Numbered from the stretch's first letter, positions 52,086 to 61,336 are shown. The stretch is 64,000 nt of DNA from SYIM01 sp964581825 (GCA_964581825.1 CAZORB010000002.1:12262-76261), one strand, 5' to 3'. The notes: generated by a model from the letters alone, not told the origin. A program made the numbers and translations.

Positions 52086-52970
52086 TTGAGTACTGCTTCC
52101 CTGATCGAACGGCTGGGCCTTTACTGGCGGCTCGTGCGGCTGCACAAGCCGATCGGCACGCTGCTGCTGCTATGGCCCACGCTGTGGGCGGTGTTCATTG
52201 CCAGCGCGGGCCAACCCGAGGCCTATACCGTGTTTGCGTTTTGCGCGGGCACGCTGCTGATGCGCTCGGCCGGATGCGCCATCAATGATTTTGCCGATCG
52301 CGATTTCGATCGTCATGTGGAGCGCACACGCGATCGGCCGCTTACCGCTGGCCTGATTGCCCCCTGGGAAGCGGTCGCGGTGTTCGTGGTGCTGTCGCTT
52401 GTGGCGCTGCCGCTGGTGCTGCCGTTTAACCCGCTCACCTGGGGCCTTGCGGTTGTGGCTGCGTTCCTTGCCGCCAGTTACCCGTTTACCAAACGCTTCC
52501 TTGCAATCCCTCAGGCCTATCTTGGGGTTGCATTTGGTTTTGGCATTCCGATGGCCTATGCGGCGGTACTGGGCACCGTACCGCTATCCGGTTGGGTCAT
52601 GCTGGCCGCCAACATCGCCTGGGCGGTTGCTTACGATACCGAGTACGCAATGGTCGACCGCGATGATGACCTGCGCATCGGCATTCGAACGTCGGCGATT
52701 ACTTTTGGCCGCTTCGATCTGGCCGCGGTCATGAGCTGCTATGCCGTGGCGCTTGCACTGCTGGGCTGGGTCGGTCAGATGGAGCGCCTTGGCCCCGCTT
52801 ACTACGCAGGGCTTGTCGCGGCTGCGGCGGTTGCCGCCTACCACTGGACCCTGATCCGATCGCGCAGTCGCGAGGGATGCTTTCGGGCCTTCAACCACAA
52901 CAACTGGTTTGGCGCGGCAGTGTTCGCCGGTGTACTGGTTGACGCGCTTTGGGCTACCCCGGCGCGCTGA
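52086..52970 (+). CDS. ubiA: 4-hydroxybenzoate polyprenyltransferase
   Basis: A 294-residue membrane prenyltransferase from TTG 52086. The two Asp-rich active-site motifs are NDFADRDFDRHVERTRDRP and YAMVDRDDDLRIGI. Eight or nine membrane helices are predictable. UbiA joins the isoprenoid tail to 4-hydroxybenzoate in ubiquinone synthesis, the same compound PobA in this window degrades. Its stop codon ends at 52970 and that of the convergent proC begins at 52971. Confidence 0.95.
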   Translation: MSTASLIERLGLYWRLVRLHKPIGTLLLLWPTLWAVFIASAGQPEAYTVFAFCAGTLLMRSAGCAINDFADRDFDRHVERTRDRPLTAGLIAPWEAVAVFVVLSLVALPLVLPFNPLTWGLAVVAAFLAASYPFTKRFLAIPQAYLGVAFGFGIPMAYAAVLGTVPLSGWVMLAANIAWAVAYDTEYAMVDRDDDLRIGIRTSAITFGRFDLAAVMSCYAVALALLGWVGQMERLGPAYYAGLVAAAAVAAYHWTLIRSRSREGCFRAFNHNNWFGAAVFAGVLVDALWATPAR

Positions 52971-53780
52971 TCAGCGACCGAATTCATCACCCAGTTCGGC
53001 ACCCCGACGACAGGCTGCTTCCACCGCCCGGTCGATGAGCGCGCCAAGCTCGCCCTGCTCCATGACAGCCAGGGCAGCAGCCGTGGTGCCGCCTTTAGAG
53101 GTCACGCGCTCACGCAGCGTCGCTGGCGGTTCGTCTGAGCGCGCAGCCAGCTCTGAGGCGCCGCGAAATGTGGCAAGCGTCAGTTTGCGGGCGTCTTGCG
53201 CCGACAGCCCCAGCTTGGTTGCCGCCTGCTCAACCGCCTCGATGAAGCGAAACACGTAGGCCGGGCCACTGCCGCTGACCGCAGTGACCGCATCGATCAG
53301 CGACTCATCATGGACCCACACGGTTTCACCGACCGCGCTGAGAATGGAGTCGGCGGTGGTGCGATCGTCGGCGCTCACCGCGGCGCCCGCGCACATTCCA
53401 GTGACGCCCAGACTGAGCAGGGCCGGCGTATTGGGCATCGCCCGCACGATCCGTGGATGACCCCCCAGCCAGCGCTGCAGGTCGGCGATTCGAATGCCTG
53501 CGGCGACGCTGATCACCAGCTGCTTTGATATCCATTGCGCACAGGCCTGCGCTGCGACGCGCATCTGCTGCGGCTTGACTGCCATCACCAGGATGTCGGC
53601 GTCGAGCGCCGCCTGATCGGGTGCCTCGAGCACGCGCACGCTGAAACGCGATTGGAGTGCCTCGCGTTGCGCAGCGAGCGGTTCGATGACCGTGATGGTC
53701 GGCGCTTCCTCACGGCGACTTGCCAGTCCGCCGATCAGAGCGCTTGCCATGTTGCCGCCACCAATGAACACAATCCGCAT
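52971..53780 (-). CDS. proC: Pyrroline-5-carboxylate reductase
   Basis: A 269-residue NADPH enzyme making proline. The Rossmann start is IVFIGGGNMASALIGGL, then VMAVKPQQM, RAMPNTPALL, and the C-terminal AVSGSGPAYVFRFIEA and GGTTAAAL segments of the active site. It is read towards ubiA with no spacer. proA, an earlier enzyme of the same pathway, is at 59 kb; proB is not in the window. Confidence 0.96.
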   Translation of the reverse strand: MRIVFIGGGNMASALIGGLASRREEAPTITVIEPLAAQREALQSRFSVRVLEAPDQAALDADILVMAVKPQQMRVAAQACAQWISKQLVISVAAGIRIADLQRWLGGHPRIVRAMPNTPALLSLGVTGMCAGAAVSADDRTTADSILSAVGETVWVHDESLIDAVTAVSGSGPAYVFRFIEAVEQAATKLGLSAQDARKLTLATFRGASELAARSDEPPATLRERVTSKGGTTAAALAVMEQGELGALIDRAVEAACRRGAELGDEFGR

Positions 53781-53798
53781 TGAAATCTCCGTGAACCG

Positions 53799-55397
53799 TT
53801 AACCGCGCCGCAGGAACTGTCGCGGGCGTATGCCCATGAGAACGAGGGCGGTCAGATAAAGGCCCGCTGCGCCCGCGAGTATCGACAGGACCAGCGCCAC
53901 CCGAAGCAAAGGAGACGATTGGAGACTGATCCAGTCAAACTGGGGAACGGCGAACCACAACAGCACGCCCATTGCCGCCGCGGCAATCAGCACCTTAACC
54001 GTGAGTGCGATCCAACCCATCTCGGGTCGATAAGTACCGTTTCGAAGCAGACCCCGTAGCAGTAGGGCAGCGTTGACCCAGGCCGCCACCGAGATCGACA
54101 GCGCGAGCCCCGCATGCTGTAGCCAGGGCACGAAGGCGAGATTGAGCAGCTGTGTGGCGGCCAGCACCACGAGCGCTATTTTGACCGGTGTCCGGATGTC
54201 CTGCCGCGCGTAAAAACCCGGTGCCAGCACCTTGATAGCGATCAGACCTAGTAGACCTGCTGAGTAAGCGAGCACCGCCTGGCGCGTCATGGCGACATCG
54301 TGCGCGTCAAACCGCCCGTAATGAAAAAGCAGGGCGGTCAGCGGTTCAGCCATGAATGCGAGCCCCACCATCCCTGGCACGGACAGGACCACGCACAGAC
54401 GAAGCCCCCAGTCGAGCAGACGGCTGTATTCCTGCGTGTCGTTGCGCTGACCGGCGCGGGCCAGTGAAGGCAGCAGCACCGTGCCGAGCGCGACCCCCAG
54501 CAATGCGGTCGGGAACTCCATCAGACGATCGCCGAACGACACCCAGCTGACGCTGCCCGCTGCCAATCGCGAAGCGATGTGGGTGTTGATGACCAGACTG
54601 ATCTGCGCGACCGATACAGCCAGCACCGCAGGGCCCATCTTGACGATGATTGCACGGACATCGGGATCGGCGAATGCCTTGAGCGGATTCAAACCCAGGC
54701 GCGGCAGCATGCCGATCCGATGGAGCGCCGGCAGTTGCAGTGCGAGCTGTGCGACGCCACCCGCGATCACACCCGCCGCCAGTGCAAGCACAGGCGGGTC
54801 TAGGCGCGATGCCAGCAGCAGCGATGAGCCAATCATCGCGAGGTTGAGCAGCACCGGCGTGAAGGCCGGAATGGCGAACTGCTTCCAGGTATTGAGGATG
54901 CCGGCAGCGAGCGCGACCATCGAGATCAGCAGGATGTAGGGGAACATCCAGCGCGTCATCAGGATGGCCGCGGCCTCAGCGGGTGAATCCAGACCCGCTG
55001 CCATCGCCCACACCAGAAACGGTGCGCCGACGATGCCCGCGATCGTCACCAGGATCAGCGCCCAGGTAAGCGCTGTGGCAACCCGGCTGACAAAGGCATG
55101 CGCTGCCTCGTGCTGGCCCTGCTCGGCCTGAAGCTTGCGTTCGGTGAGCATCGGCACGAAGGCCTGCGAGAAAGCACCCTCGGCGAACAATCGGCGCAAC
55201 ATATTGGGTAGCCGAAACGCCACGAAAAACGCGTCGGTCAGGGCTGAAGCGCCAAACATGGTGGCAATTAGCGTTTCGCGAACCAGTCCGGTGATTCGAG
55301 AAAGCAGTGTGAACCCGCTGACTGTTGCGGCGGCTTTCAGCAGGTTCACCGAACGCGCCTGTGCCGCACGGGGCAGGGGTGCTGCTGCGTCAGGCAA
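53799..55397 (-). CDS. murJ: Lipid II flippase MurJ
   Basis: A 532-residue polytopic MOP-superfamily protein with about 14 helices. The N-terminus TLLSRITGLVRETLIATMFGAS, then DAFFVAFRLPNMLRRLFAEGAFSQAFVP, is the MurJ hallmark with the functional Arg residues. MurJ moves lipid II across the inner membrane for peptidoglycan assembly. It is divergent from rpsT with 87 bases between, a common pairing in Burkholderiales. Confidence 0.96.
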   Translation of the reverse strand: MPDAAAPLPRAAQARSVNLLKAAATVSGFTLLSRITGLVRETLIATMFGASALTDAFFVAFRLPNMLRRLFAEGAFSQAFVPMLTERKLQAEQGQHEAAHAFVSRVATALTWALILVTIAGIVGAPFLVWAMAAGLDSPAEAAAILMTRWMFPYILLISMVALAAGILNTWKQFAIPAFTPVLLNLAMIGSSLLLASRLDPPVLALAAGVIAGGVAQLALQLPALHRIGMLPRLGLNPLKAFADPDVRAIIVKMGPAVLAVSVAQISLVINTHIASRLAAGSVSWVSFGDRLMEFPTALLGVALGTVLLPSLARAGQRNDTQEYSRLLDWGLRLCVVLSVPGMVGLAFMAEPLTALLFHYGRFDAHDVAMTRQAVLAYSAGLLGLIAIKVLAPGFYARQDIRTPVKIALVVLAATQLLNLAFVPWLQHAGLALSISVAAWVNAALLLRGLLRNGTYRPEMGWIALTVKVLIAAAAMGVLLWFAVPQFDWISLQSSPLLRVALVLSILAGAAGLYLTALVLMGIRPRQFLRRG

Positions 55398-55398
55398 T

Positions 55399-55438
55399 TT
55401 GCCGCCGCGAGCAAAATCAGGTTAAACTTCAAAGCTTT
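55399..55438 (+). promoter_or_regulatory. Probable rpsT promoter
   Basis: TTGCCG at 55399-55404, an 18-base spacer and TAAACT at 55423-55428 form a sigma-70-like promoter that overlaps the start of murJ on the other strand. GTTAAACTTCAAAGCTTT repeats the motif before gyrA with one change. Confidence 0.5.
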
Positions 55439-55484
55439 CCCTTTTACTTTTTCCGGTTCCACCGGATTCTTTCGGGATTGTCCC

Positions 55485-55748
55485 ATGGCAAACATTGCGT
55501 CGGCGCGTAAACGCGCCCGGCAGTCGGTCCGTCAGAACGCGCAGAACTCCAGTCAGCGTTCTGCACTTCGTACCGCTATCAAAAGCGTTCGCAAGGCGAT
55601 TGGCGCCGGCGACAAGGCCACTGCCACCCAGGTGATGCAGCAGGCGCAGTCGGTAATCGACCGCATTTCTGACAAGCGCATCATCCACAAGAACGCCGCA
55701 TCGCGTTACAAGAGCCGTCTGGCCGCTGCCATCAAGGCAATGGCCTAA
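55485..55748 (+). CDS. rpsT: 30S ribosomal protein S20
   Basis: An 87-residue basic protein with the S20 pattern: MANIASARKRARQ at the start, SALRTAIKSVRKAI in the middle, and KGIIHKN-like IIHKNAASRYKSRL near the end. S20 binds 16S rRNA early in 30S assembly. Its 3' end overlaps the convergent yggS gene by 17 bases. Confidence 0.97.
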   Translation: MANIASARKRARQSVRQNAQNSSQRSALRTAIKSVRKAIGAGDKATATQVMQQAQSVIDRISDKRIIHKNAASRYKSRLAAAIKAMA

Positions 55749-56505
55749 CTACCGCTGGGCGCCGCCCGAACAGGGCGGTTCCTACCCGGACGAGCGTCGC
55801 GCCCTCCGCGATTGCAGCTTCCAGATCGTCCGACATCCCCATTGATAAGGTATCGAAGCGGGCAGCAGCCTCAGGGCTGATACTGCCCAGTTGCGCTTTG
55901 ATGTGTGTGTGTAGCGACCGTAACCCAGCAAAACGCTCGCGCTGCAACGCGAGGTCTGGGGTGGGTTCGGGAATGGTCATCAGCCCGCGAAGATGCAGTC
56001 GCGGCAAGCGTGCAATAGCCAGTGCCAGCCCGACCGCTTCCCGGGGCTCGCAGCCGCTCTTACTGAGTTCGCCCGACACATTGACCTGAACGCATACCTG
56101 TAGCGGTGACTGGCTGGCCGGGCGTTGCTCGGAAAGGCGTGTGGCGATCTTTTCCCGGTCAATTGAATGCACCCAGTTGAAGTGCTCGGCAATTGGCCGC
56201 GTTTTATTCGACTGGATCGGCCCGATGAAATGCCATTGGATGCCTGCAGTTGCCTGATTGGCACAGGCTTCGATCTTGGCGAGCGCTTCCTGCAGGTAGT
56301 TTTCGCCGAAGGCGTGTTGGCCGAGCGCGGCAAGTTCGAGCACGCGCGGAGCGTCCCAGGTCTTGCTGACCGCAAGTAGCGAAACAGACTGTGGCGAACG
56401 ATTGGCCGCGACACAGGCGCGCTGGATGCGTTCGCAGACGGCAGCGAGTCGCGCCGCTGCCGAATCGGGTGCACTGGGGCTGTCGGGCGCTGGGTCAGCC
56501 ATCAT
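55732..56505 (-). CDS. yggS: PLP homeostasis protein (YggS/PROSC family)
   Basis: A 257-residue fold type III PLP protein. The PLP Lys is in LLAVSKTW, with the GENYLQE segment, WHFIGPIQSNK, QVNVSGELSKSG, and the phosphate-binding SMGMSDDLEAAI. The family buffers PLP and affects amino acid and keto acid balance. It is the last gene of a three-gene run, overlapping the methyltransferase gene stop by 4 bases. Confidence 0.93.
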   Translation of the reverse strand: MMADPAPDSPSAPDSAAARLAAVCERIQRACVAANRSPQSVSLLAVSKTWDAPRVLELAALGQHAFGENYLQEALAKIEACANQATAGIQWHFIGPIQSNKTRPIAEHFNWVHSIDREKIATRLSEQRPASQSPLQVCVQVNVSGELSKSGCEPREAVGLALAIARLPRLHLRGLMTIPEPTPDLALQRERFAGLRSLHTHIKAQLGSISPEAAARFDTLSMGMSDDLEAAIAEGATLVRVGTALFGRRPAVVRPLP

Positions 56506-57908
56506 GTCGTGGGCTGGGTTGCTGGATGGGCGGGGCTGCGTTGACTGCGGTCGAAGATGTCAAAGCAGAACAGCCGACATTCGATCGCACCGTTGAACAG
56601 CGGCGTGCGTCGCGCGGGCTGCATGCCTAGCTGGCGAGGCAACTCCGGATCGGGAGATAACAGACAGGCTCGCCAACCGCCGAAGTCGCGTCTCAGCGTT
56701 GCCCCAACCGCCTGCATCGCACGCTGATGGTCGTCGTCATCCTCAGCCAGTTGTGTCGGGTGTGGCGGTGGCTTGGCGCCGGATGGTCTGAAGCCTGGCG
56801 CGTCATCATCAAGGGGCTCGTCACGGCCGTGCAGCCACGCGTGCAGTCGCGCTCCGTACGGTGGGTTGGTCAGGATGATGCCCGGCGCGGGCCGGGCAGC
56901 CGGCGCAGGACGAACCGCCCCAAAGTCGGCCACTGCGACCGAGACCGCATCCGCTGGAATACCCGCCAGCAGCAGGTTTCGGATCGTGCGGTCGACTGCC
57001 CTGGGGTCGATATCGGCACCGGAAATGGGCAGAACGCCGCCGTGTTCTGCGAGCTGCAGTCGCGCCGCGTGGGCCGCCTGCTCGGCGGCCTGGCGGAGAT
57101 TGGCGAATTCAAGGGTGTCGAAGCCTGTGAGTCGTTCGAAACCGAAGCCGCGACCCATTCCTGGCGCAATGCTGAGCGCGCGCTGAGCGGCTTCAATCAG
57201 CAGCGTGCCCGAGCCGCACATGGGATCATGCAGCGGACGGTCCGGTTGCCAGCCAGCGAGCGCTACCAGGCCTGCAGCCAGGTTCTCCTTGAGCGGTGCC
57301 GCGCCAGCGGAATCTTCCGCGGACCGCCACCCGCGTTTGAAAAGCGCTTCACCCGACAGGTCGAGGTAAAGCGTGGCGTCGATCGCCTCGAGGAATGCGA
57401 ATACGCGAACATCCGGGGCCCGCGTATTGATCGATGGCCGGACGCCGGTGAGGTCACGAAACCGATCGCAGATCGCGTCTTTCACCCTGAGTGTTGCGAA
57501 GTTGAGGCTGCGAAGCGGCGAGCGCTGCGCCGAGATATCAACCCGCATGGTCACGCGTTCATTGAACCAATGCTCCCACTCGACACGCCGGGCGAGCCGA
57601 TAGAGCGCATCCTCATCACGGCAGCGGCCTGCGATGATCTGCATCAGGATTCGACTGGCGATGCGGCTGTGAAGATTAGCCAGCATGGCGATCGAGGCAT
57701 CACCCGTGAACGCGACACCGCCACCGGTGATTCGGCAGTCGCGCGCGCCCAGCGCTGCGAGCTCGTCAGACAGCGCTGGCTCGAGCCCGCGCGGGCAGGG
57801 GGCGAACAGTTGCAGCGCTGCACGCTGAGGAACGGCGCGCGGAGCGTTGTCGTTGCCGCTGCGGTGGCCAGGTTCGCGGCCGCCACGCGAGGGCCGGCGG
57901 TTCGGCAT
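56502..57908 (-). CDS. rlmL: 23S rRNA m2G methyltransferase, RlmL/THUMP family
   Basis: A 468-residue protein starting at ATG 57908, one base past the upstream gene's stop; the longer frame to 58175 overlaps that gene and lacks family likeness. After a basic tail come the ferredoxin-like/THUMP domain (LQLFAPCPRGLEPALSDELAALG) and a methyltransferase domain with DPMCGSGTLLIEAA and the catalytic NPPYG. RlmL-type enzymes methylate G2445 in 23S rRNA. The RlmK half found in enterobacterial RlmKL is absent, so this is the short form. Confidence 0.9.
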   Translation of the reverse strand: MPNRRPSRGGREPGHRSGNDNAPRAVPQRAALQLFAPCPRGLEPALSDELAALGARDCRITGGGVAFTGDASIAMLANLHSRIASRILMQIIAGRCRDEDALYRLARRVEWEHWFNERVTMRVDISAQRSPLRSLNFATLRVKDAICDRFRDLTGVRPSINTRAPDVRVFAFLEAIDATLYLDLSGEALFKRGWRSAEDSAGAAPLKENLAAGLVALAGWQPDRPLHDPMCGSGTLLIEAAQRALSIAPGMGRGFGFERLTGFDTLEFANLRQAAEQAAHAARLQLAEHGGVLPISGADIDPRAVDRTIRNLLLAGIPADAVSVAVADFGAVRPAPAARPAPGIILTNPPYGARLHAWLHGRDEPLDDDAPGFRPSGAKPPPHPTQLAEDDDDHQRAMQAVGATLRRDFGGWRACLLSPDPELPRQLGMQPARRTPLFNGAIECRLFCFDIFDRSQRSPAHPATQPTT

Positions 57909-57909
57909 A

Positions 57910-58509
57910 TCAGCCTTGTGCAATCGAGCGCTCCAGCAGATCGAGCCGGTCCTGTCCCCAGAACGGCTCACCCTTCCAGACATACCAGGGGGCGCCGAAG
58001 ACCTGATGATCGATTGCCTTGCGCGTGTTGGCCTCATACTCTGCGGCGGCGTCTGCCCGCCGGGCGGCGATAGCGGCTTCGTCGAGCCCTGCCTCGCCGA
58101 TGATGGCCGACAGCGTATGCGGATCAGCCAGGTTGCGCTCCTCGGCCCAGATGGCGCGCAGGATTCTTCCGGCAAGTGCGAGCGATGCCGCTACGCCGTG
58201 ATGCTGTTTTGCGCCAATCAGTGCCAGCGCTGCTTCGTCGCCGCCCACGGGAAAGAACTTGGGCTGAACGTTGAGTGGCAGGCCCGTGACATCACGCCAG
58301 CGCGCGAGTTCAACCAGCCGATACGCCTGACGCTGCGGCGCACGCTGAGGCAGGGGCAGGCCGCCTGATTGCGGAAAGACCTTGCCAAGATCGATCGGCA
58401 TCATGTGGATGGCAATTTGATGGCGCGCACACAAATCAATGAGTCGCTGATGGCCCAGATAGGTCCAGGGCGATGCTGGCGCCATGAAGTAGTTGAGTTC
58501 GCGCGACAT
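57910..58509 (-). CDS. 2-hydroxychromene-2-carboxylate isomerase-like protein (DsbA fold, kappa GST)
   Basis: A 199-residue thioredoxin-fold protein. The active-site SPWTYLG loop at residues 13-19 has Ser where DsbA has Cys, as in the HCCA isomerase/kappa glutathione transferase family; the cis-Pro motif is GAPWYVW, followed by FWGQDRLDLLE. NahD of this family acts in naphthalene degradation, but no other naphthalene gene is present, so the role is unclear. It is the first gene of the run to rlmL and yggS. Confidence 0.88.
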   Translation of the reverse strand: MSRELNYFMAPASPWTYLGHQRLIDLCARHQIAIHMMPIDLGKVFPQSGGLPLPQRAPQRQAYRLVELARWRDVTGLPLNVQPKFFPVGGDEAALALIGAKQHHGVAASLALAGRILRAIWAEERNLADPHTLSAIIGEAGLDEAAIAARRADAAAEYEANTRKAIDHQVFGAPWYVWKGEPFWGQDRLDLLERSIAQG

Positions 58510-58526
58510 CGTCGCCTCCTTGCGTA

Positions 58527-58958
58527 TCAGAACGGTTTGACGACGACGAGAATGACCGAAATCACCAGTGCGATGACAGGTGCTTCATTGAACCAGCGAA
58601 ACCAGACGTGCGAGTGGTTGTCGGCGCCGCGCTCGAGTCGCTTCAGCAGGCGTCCACACAGGTGGTGATAGACCAGCAGCAGAACGACGATGGCAAGCTT
58701 CGCATGCATCCAGCCGCTTGCGGCACCCACACCGTAGCCCAGCCACAGCCAGAGGCCGAAGAGCAGCGCAAGACCCATCAGCGGCTGCATGAAACGCCAG
58801 AGCTTGCGGGCCATCAGCAGAAGACGGTCGCGTTCGGCGCCAGGTTCAGGAACCATCGCAAGATTGACGAAGATTCGGGGCAAGTAGAACAGGCCCGCGA
58901 ACCAGCTGGTGACGAACACAATATGAAGCGCCTTGATCCAGAGATAACCGGTGCTCAT
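58527..58958 (-). CDS. HemJ/CopD-like membrane protein
   Basis: A 143-residue four-helix membrane protein from ATG 58958. KALHIVFVTSWFAGLFYLPRIFV is the conserved first helix, with the invariant His, and HAKLAIVVLLLVYHH the third. This is the UPF0093 family; HemJ oxidises protoporphyrinogen IX in many Proteobacteria, while other family members were named CopD. HemJ is the better guess from length. It lies between proA and the isomerase, all on the minus strand. Confidence 0.88.
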   Translation of the reverse strand: MSTGYLWIKALHIVFVTSWFAGLFYLPRIFVNLAMVPEPGAERDRLLLMARKLWRFMQPLMGLALLFGLWLWLGYGVGAASGWMHAKLAIVVLLLVYHHLCGRLLKRLERGADNHSHVWFRWFNEAPVIALVISVILVVVKPF

Positions 58959-59019
58959 GCAAGCTTCCTGTGTAAGGCCGGGTGTGGCGCGCCGCCCGAT
59001 GGGAGGGAAGGTGTAGCGG

Positions 59020-60303
59020 TCAGGTTCGGATCTGGCCGTTGCCGAACACCACAAACTTGAGCGAGGTGAGGCCTTCCAGCCCGACCGGCCCGCGCGCGTG
59101 CAGCTTGTTGGTGGAAATACCGATTTCCGCGCCCAACCCGTATTCGAAACCATCGGCGAAGCGCGTGGAGGCATTGATCATCACCGACGATGAGTCGACC
59201 TCACGCAGAAACCGCATCGCGTGGCCGTGGTGCTCGGTGACGATCGCATCCGTATGCTGAGATCCATATTCGGCGATGTGCTCAATCGCCTGGTCAAGCC
59301 CGGATACCACCCGGATCGCGAGAATTGGGGCGAGGTATTCGGTGCGCCAGTCTTCCTCGGTGGCGGGCAGGCAGGTGATGGCGGCGTGGCTCAGCAACTC
59401 GCAGGTTCTGGCGTCGCCTCGCAGCTCAACCCCTTTGTCAGCGTAGATCCGACAAAGCCGCGGCAGGATCTGCGCGGCCATAGACTCTGCTACCAGCAGC
59501 GTTTCCATGGTGTTGCAGGGGGAGTAGCGCTGCGTTTTTGCGTTATCGGCTATGCGGATCGCTTTGTCGGGGCCAGCATGGTCATCGATATAAACATGAC
59601 AGATGCCGTCAAGATGACGGATGACCGGTACGCGTGCCTCGCGAGAGATGCGCTCAGTAAGCGACTTGCCGCCGCGCGGCACGATGACATCGACCCAGCG
59701 TTCGGCCGCGATCAGCGCACCCACCACCGCGCGTTCGGTGGTATCGATGACCTGTACCGCATCGGCGGGCAGCCCGGCCTCGGCCAGTCCTTCGCGGATC
59801 AGTGCAGCGAGCGCCTGGTTGCTGTGCAGCGCTTCCGAGCCGCCGCGCAGAATGGTGGCATTGCCCGATTTGATGCACAGGCCTGCCGCGTCAATGGTGA
59901 CGTTGGGGCGCGACTCGTAAATGATGCCAATAACCCCCAGGGGTACACGCATCTTGCCCACTTGGATACCGGAGGGTCGGTAACTGAGTCCGCTGATTTC
60001 GCCGACCGGATCGGGCAGCATGACAATCTGCTCGAGGCCTTCGGCCATGGTGTCGATCACGCGTGGGGTGAGCGCAAGGCGGTCGACGAAGGCCTGATCA
60101 TGGCCCGCTTCGCGTGCTGCCTGCAGGTCAAGCGCATTGGCACGCTGGAGTGCCGCAGCCTCGCGACGCAGCGCCGCTGCGGTAGCGGTAAGCGCCCGAT
60201 TGCGCGCCTGCGTTGACGAGCGTGCGATGACGCGGGCTGCGGCGCGCGCGCGCTGCCCGAGGTTGTCCATGTAAGCGGCGATGTCGATTGGCGGTTTGTC
60301 CAC
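59020..60303 (-). CDS. proA: Gamma-glutamyl phosphate reductase
   Basis: An aldehyde-dehydrogenase-fold enzyme of about 427 residues. The catalytic Cys is in YSPCNTMETLLV, and VGKMRVPLGVIGIIYESRPNVT and GGSEALHSN are the cofactor regions. It makes glutamate semialdehyde for proline. GTG 60303 is chosen since it comes just after the holA stop and starts the family-like IDIAAYM; ATG 60270 is possible too. Order leuS-lptE-holA-proA is typical of Betaproteobacteria. Confidence 0.95.
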   Translation of the reverse strand: MDKPPIDIAAYMDNLGQRARAAARVIARSSTQARNRALTATAAALRREAAALQRANALDLQAAREAGHDQAFVDRLALTPRVIDTMAEGLEQIVMLPDPVGEISGLSYRPSGIQVGKMRVPLGVIGIIYESRPNVTIDAAGLCIKSGNATILRGGSEALHSNQALAALIREGLAEAGLPADAVQVIDTTERAVVGALIAAERWVDVIVPRGGKSLTERISREARVPVIRHLDGICHVYIDDHAGPDKAIRIADNAKTQRYSPCNTMETLLVAESMAAQILPRLCRIYADKGVELRGDARTCELLSHAAITCLPATEEDWRTEYLAPILAIRVVSGLDQAIEHIAEYGSQHTDAIVTEHHGHAMRFLREVDSSSVMINASTRFADGFEYGLGAEIGISTNKLHARGPVGLEGLTSLKFVVFGNGQIRT

Positions 60304-60307
60304 GATG

Positions 60308-61330
60308 TCAGTTGTCTCCAGGCAGCGGAACACCCGCCATCCTCATCACGATTCGCTCGAGCGCGAGCCAGCTGTCTCCGGCCGCTACGCCCTTGAAGAT
60401 TCTATCCGCGAGTGCGGTCGACCGCAGTGCCTGCTCGCAGTCGGCAGCCGAAATTCGACGCAGTGCGGCCTCGAACAGACGCTCACGCGGCCCGAAGATA
60501 CGCGCCGAGCGCATGGCCTGCGCAAGCGCCAAGCCCTGATCACGCGCAACATGCAGGCGCATCAGTGTTCGGATCGCATCGCCAATTGCCCAGACCAGTA
60601 GCGGCGGGGCTTCGCCCTCTGCGCGCAGGCCTTCCAGGCTTCGGAGCGATCGCTCGCGGTCCCCCGCGAGCATGGCCTCCACCAGATCGAAGGCGTCGTA
60701 GCGTGCCACGCTCAAGACCGCGGCACGCGCCTCGGCGGCTGGAATCTCGCCTTCTGGAAACAGCAGGCCAAGCTTGCTGACCTCCTGGTGCGCGGCAAGC
60801 AGATTGCCCTCGACGCGCTCCGCGATCAGCTCGAGCGTCGCCGCATCGGCGCGCTGCTTCTGCCTGGCGAGTCGGCCTGCGATCCAGCGCGGCAGCTCGC
60901 GGCGCTCGACCGGGAAAATTGGAACGACCAGACCCGCGCGATCGACTCGGCTGAACCAGCCTGTTTCGGTGGTCGAGCGATCGAGTCGGCCGCTTAGCAC
61001 TAAAAGCCGCAGCGATGCATCCGCCTGCTCGGCGGTCGTTGCGATCAGCTCACCGGTTTCCTTACCGGGTTTGCCGGAAAAGCGCAGCTCGAGCAATCGC
61101 CCCGACGCAAAGAGTGACAATGCGCCCGCTTCGGCTGCGAAGCGATCCGCTTTGAAGGAACGATCGACCTCGAATACCTGCCGTTCGTCGGCACCTGCCT
61201 GGCGAGCGGCTGCACGAAACAGGTCTGCCGCTTCTTGCACGAGCAGCGGCTCGTCGCCGTGGACCCATGCGACAGCCGGCACGGCACGCGACAGCGCCGC
61301 GGCCAGGCCTTCCGGGCGAACCTGCGCCAT
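60308..61330 (-). CDS. holA: DNA polymerase III subunit delta
   Basis: A 340-residue clamp-loader subunit. The N-terminal region WVHGDEPLLVQEAADLFR and the LFASGRLLELRF stretch are family hallmarks; the Sensor-like C-terminal domain includes LRALEGL-like LRSLEGLRAEGEAPPLLVWA. Delta opens the beta clamp. It starts 6 bases after the lptE stop. Confidence 0.94.
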   Translation of the reverse strand: MAQVRPEGLAAALSRAVPAVAWVHGDEPLLVQEAADLFRAAARQAGADERQVFEVDRSFKADRFAAEAGALSLFASGRLLELRFSGKPGKETGELIATTAEQADASLRLLVLSGRLDRSTTETGWFSRVDRAGLVVPIFPVERRELPRWIAGRLARQKQRADAATLELIAERVEGNLLAAHQEVSKLGLLFPEGEIPAAEARAAVLSVARYDAFDLVEAMLAGDRERSLRSLEGLRAEGEAPPLLVWAIGDAIRTLMRLHVARDQGLALAQAMRSARIFGPRERLFEAALRRISAADCEQALRSTALADRIFKGVAAGDSWLALERIVMRMAGVPLPGDN

Positions 61331-61336
61331 ACTCGG

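Noticed and set aside
57909..58175. N-terminal extension of the RlmL-type gene
   Set aside because: It overlaps the isomerase gene and does not resemble THUMP proteins; the ATG at 57908 fits.
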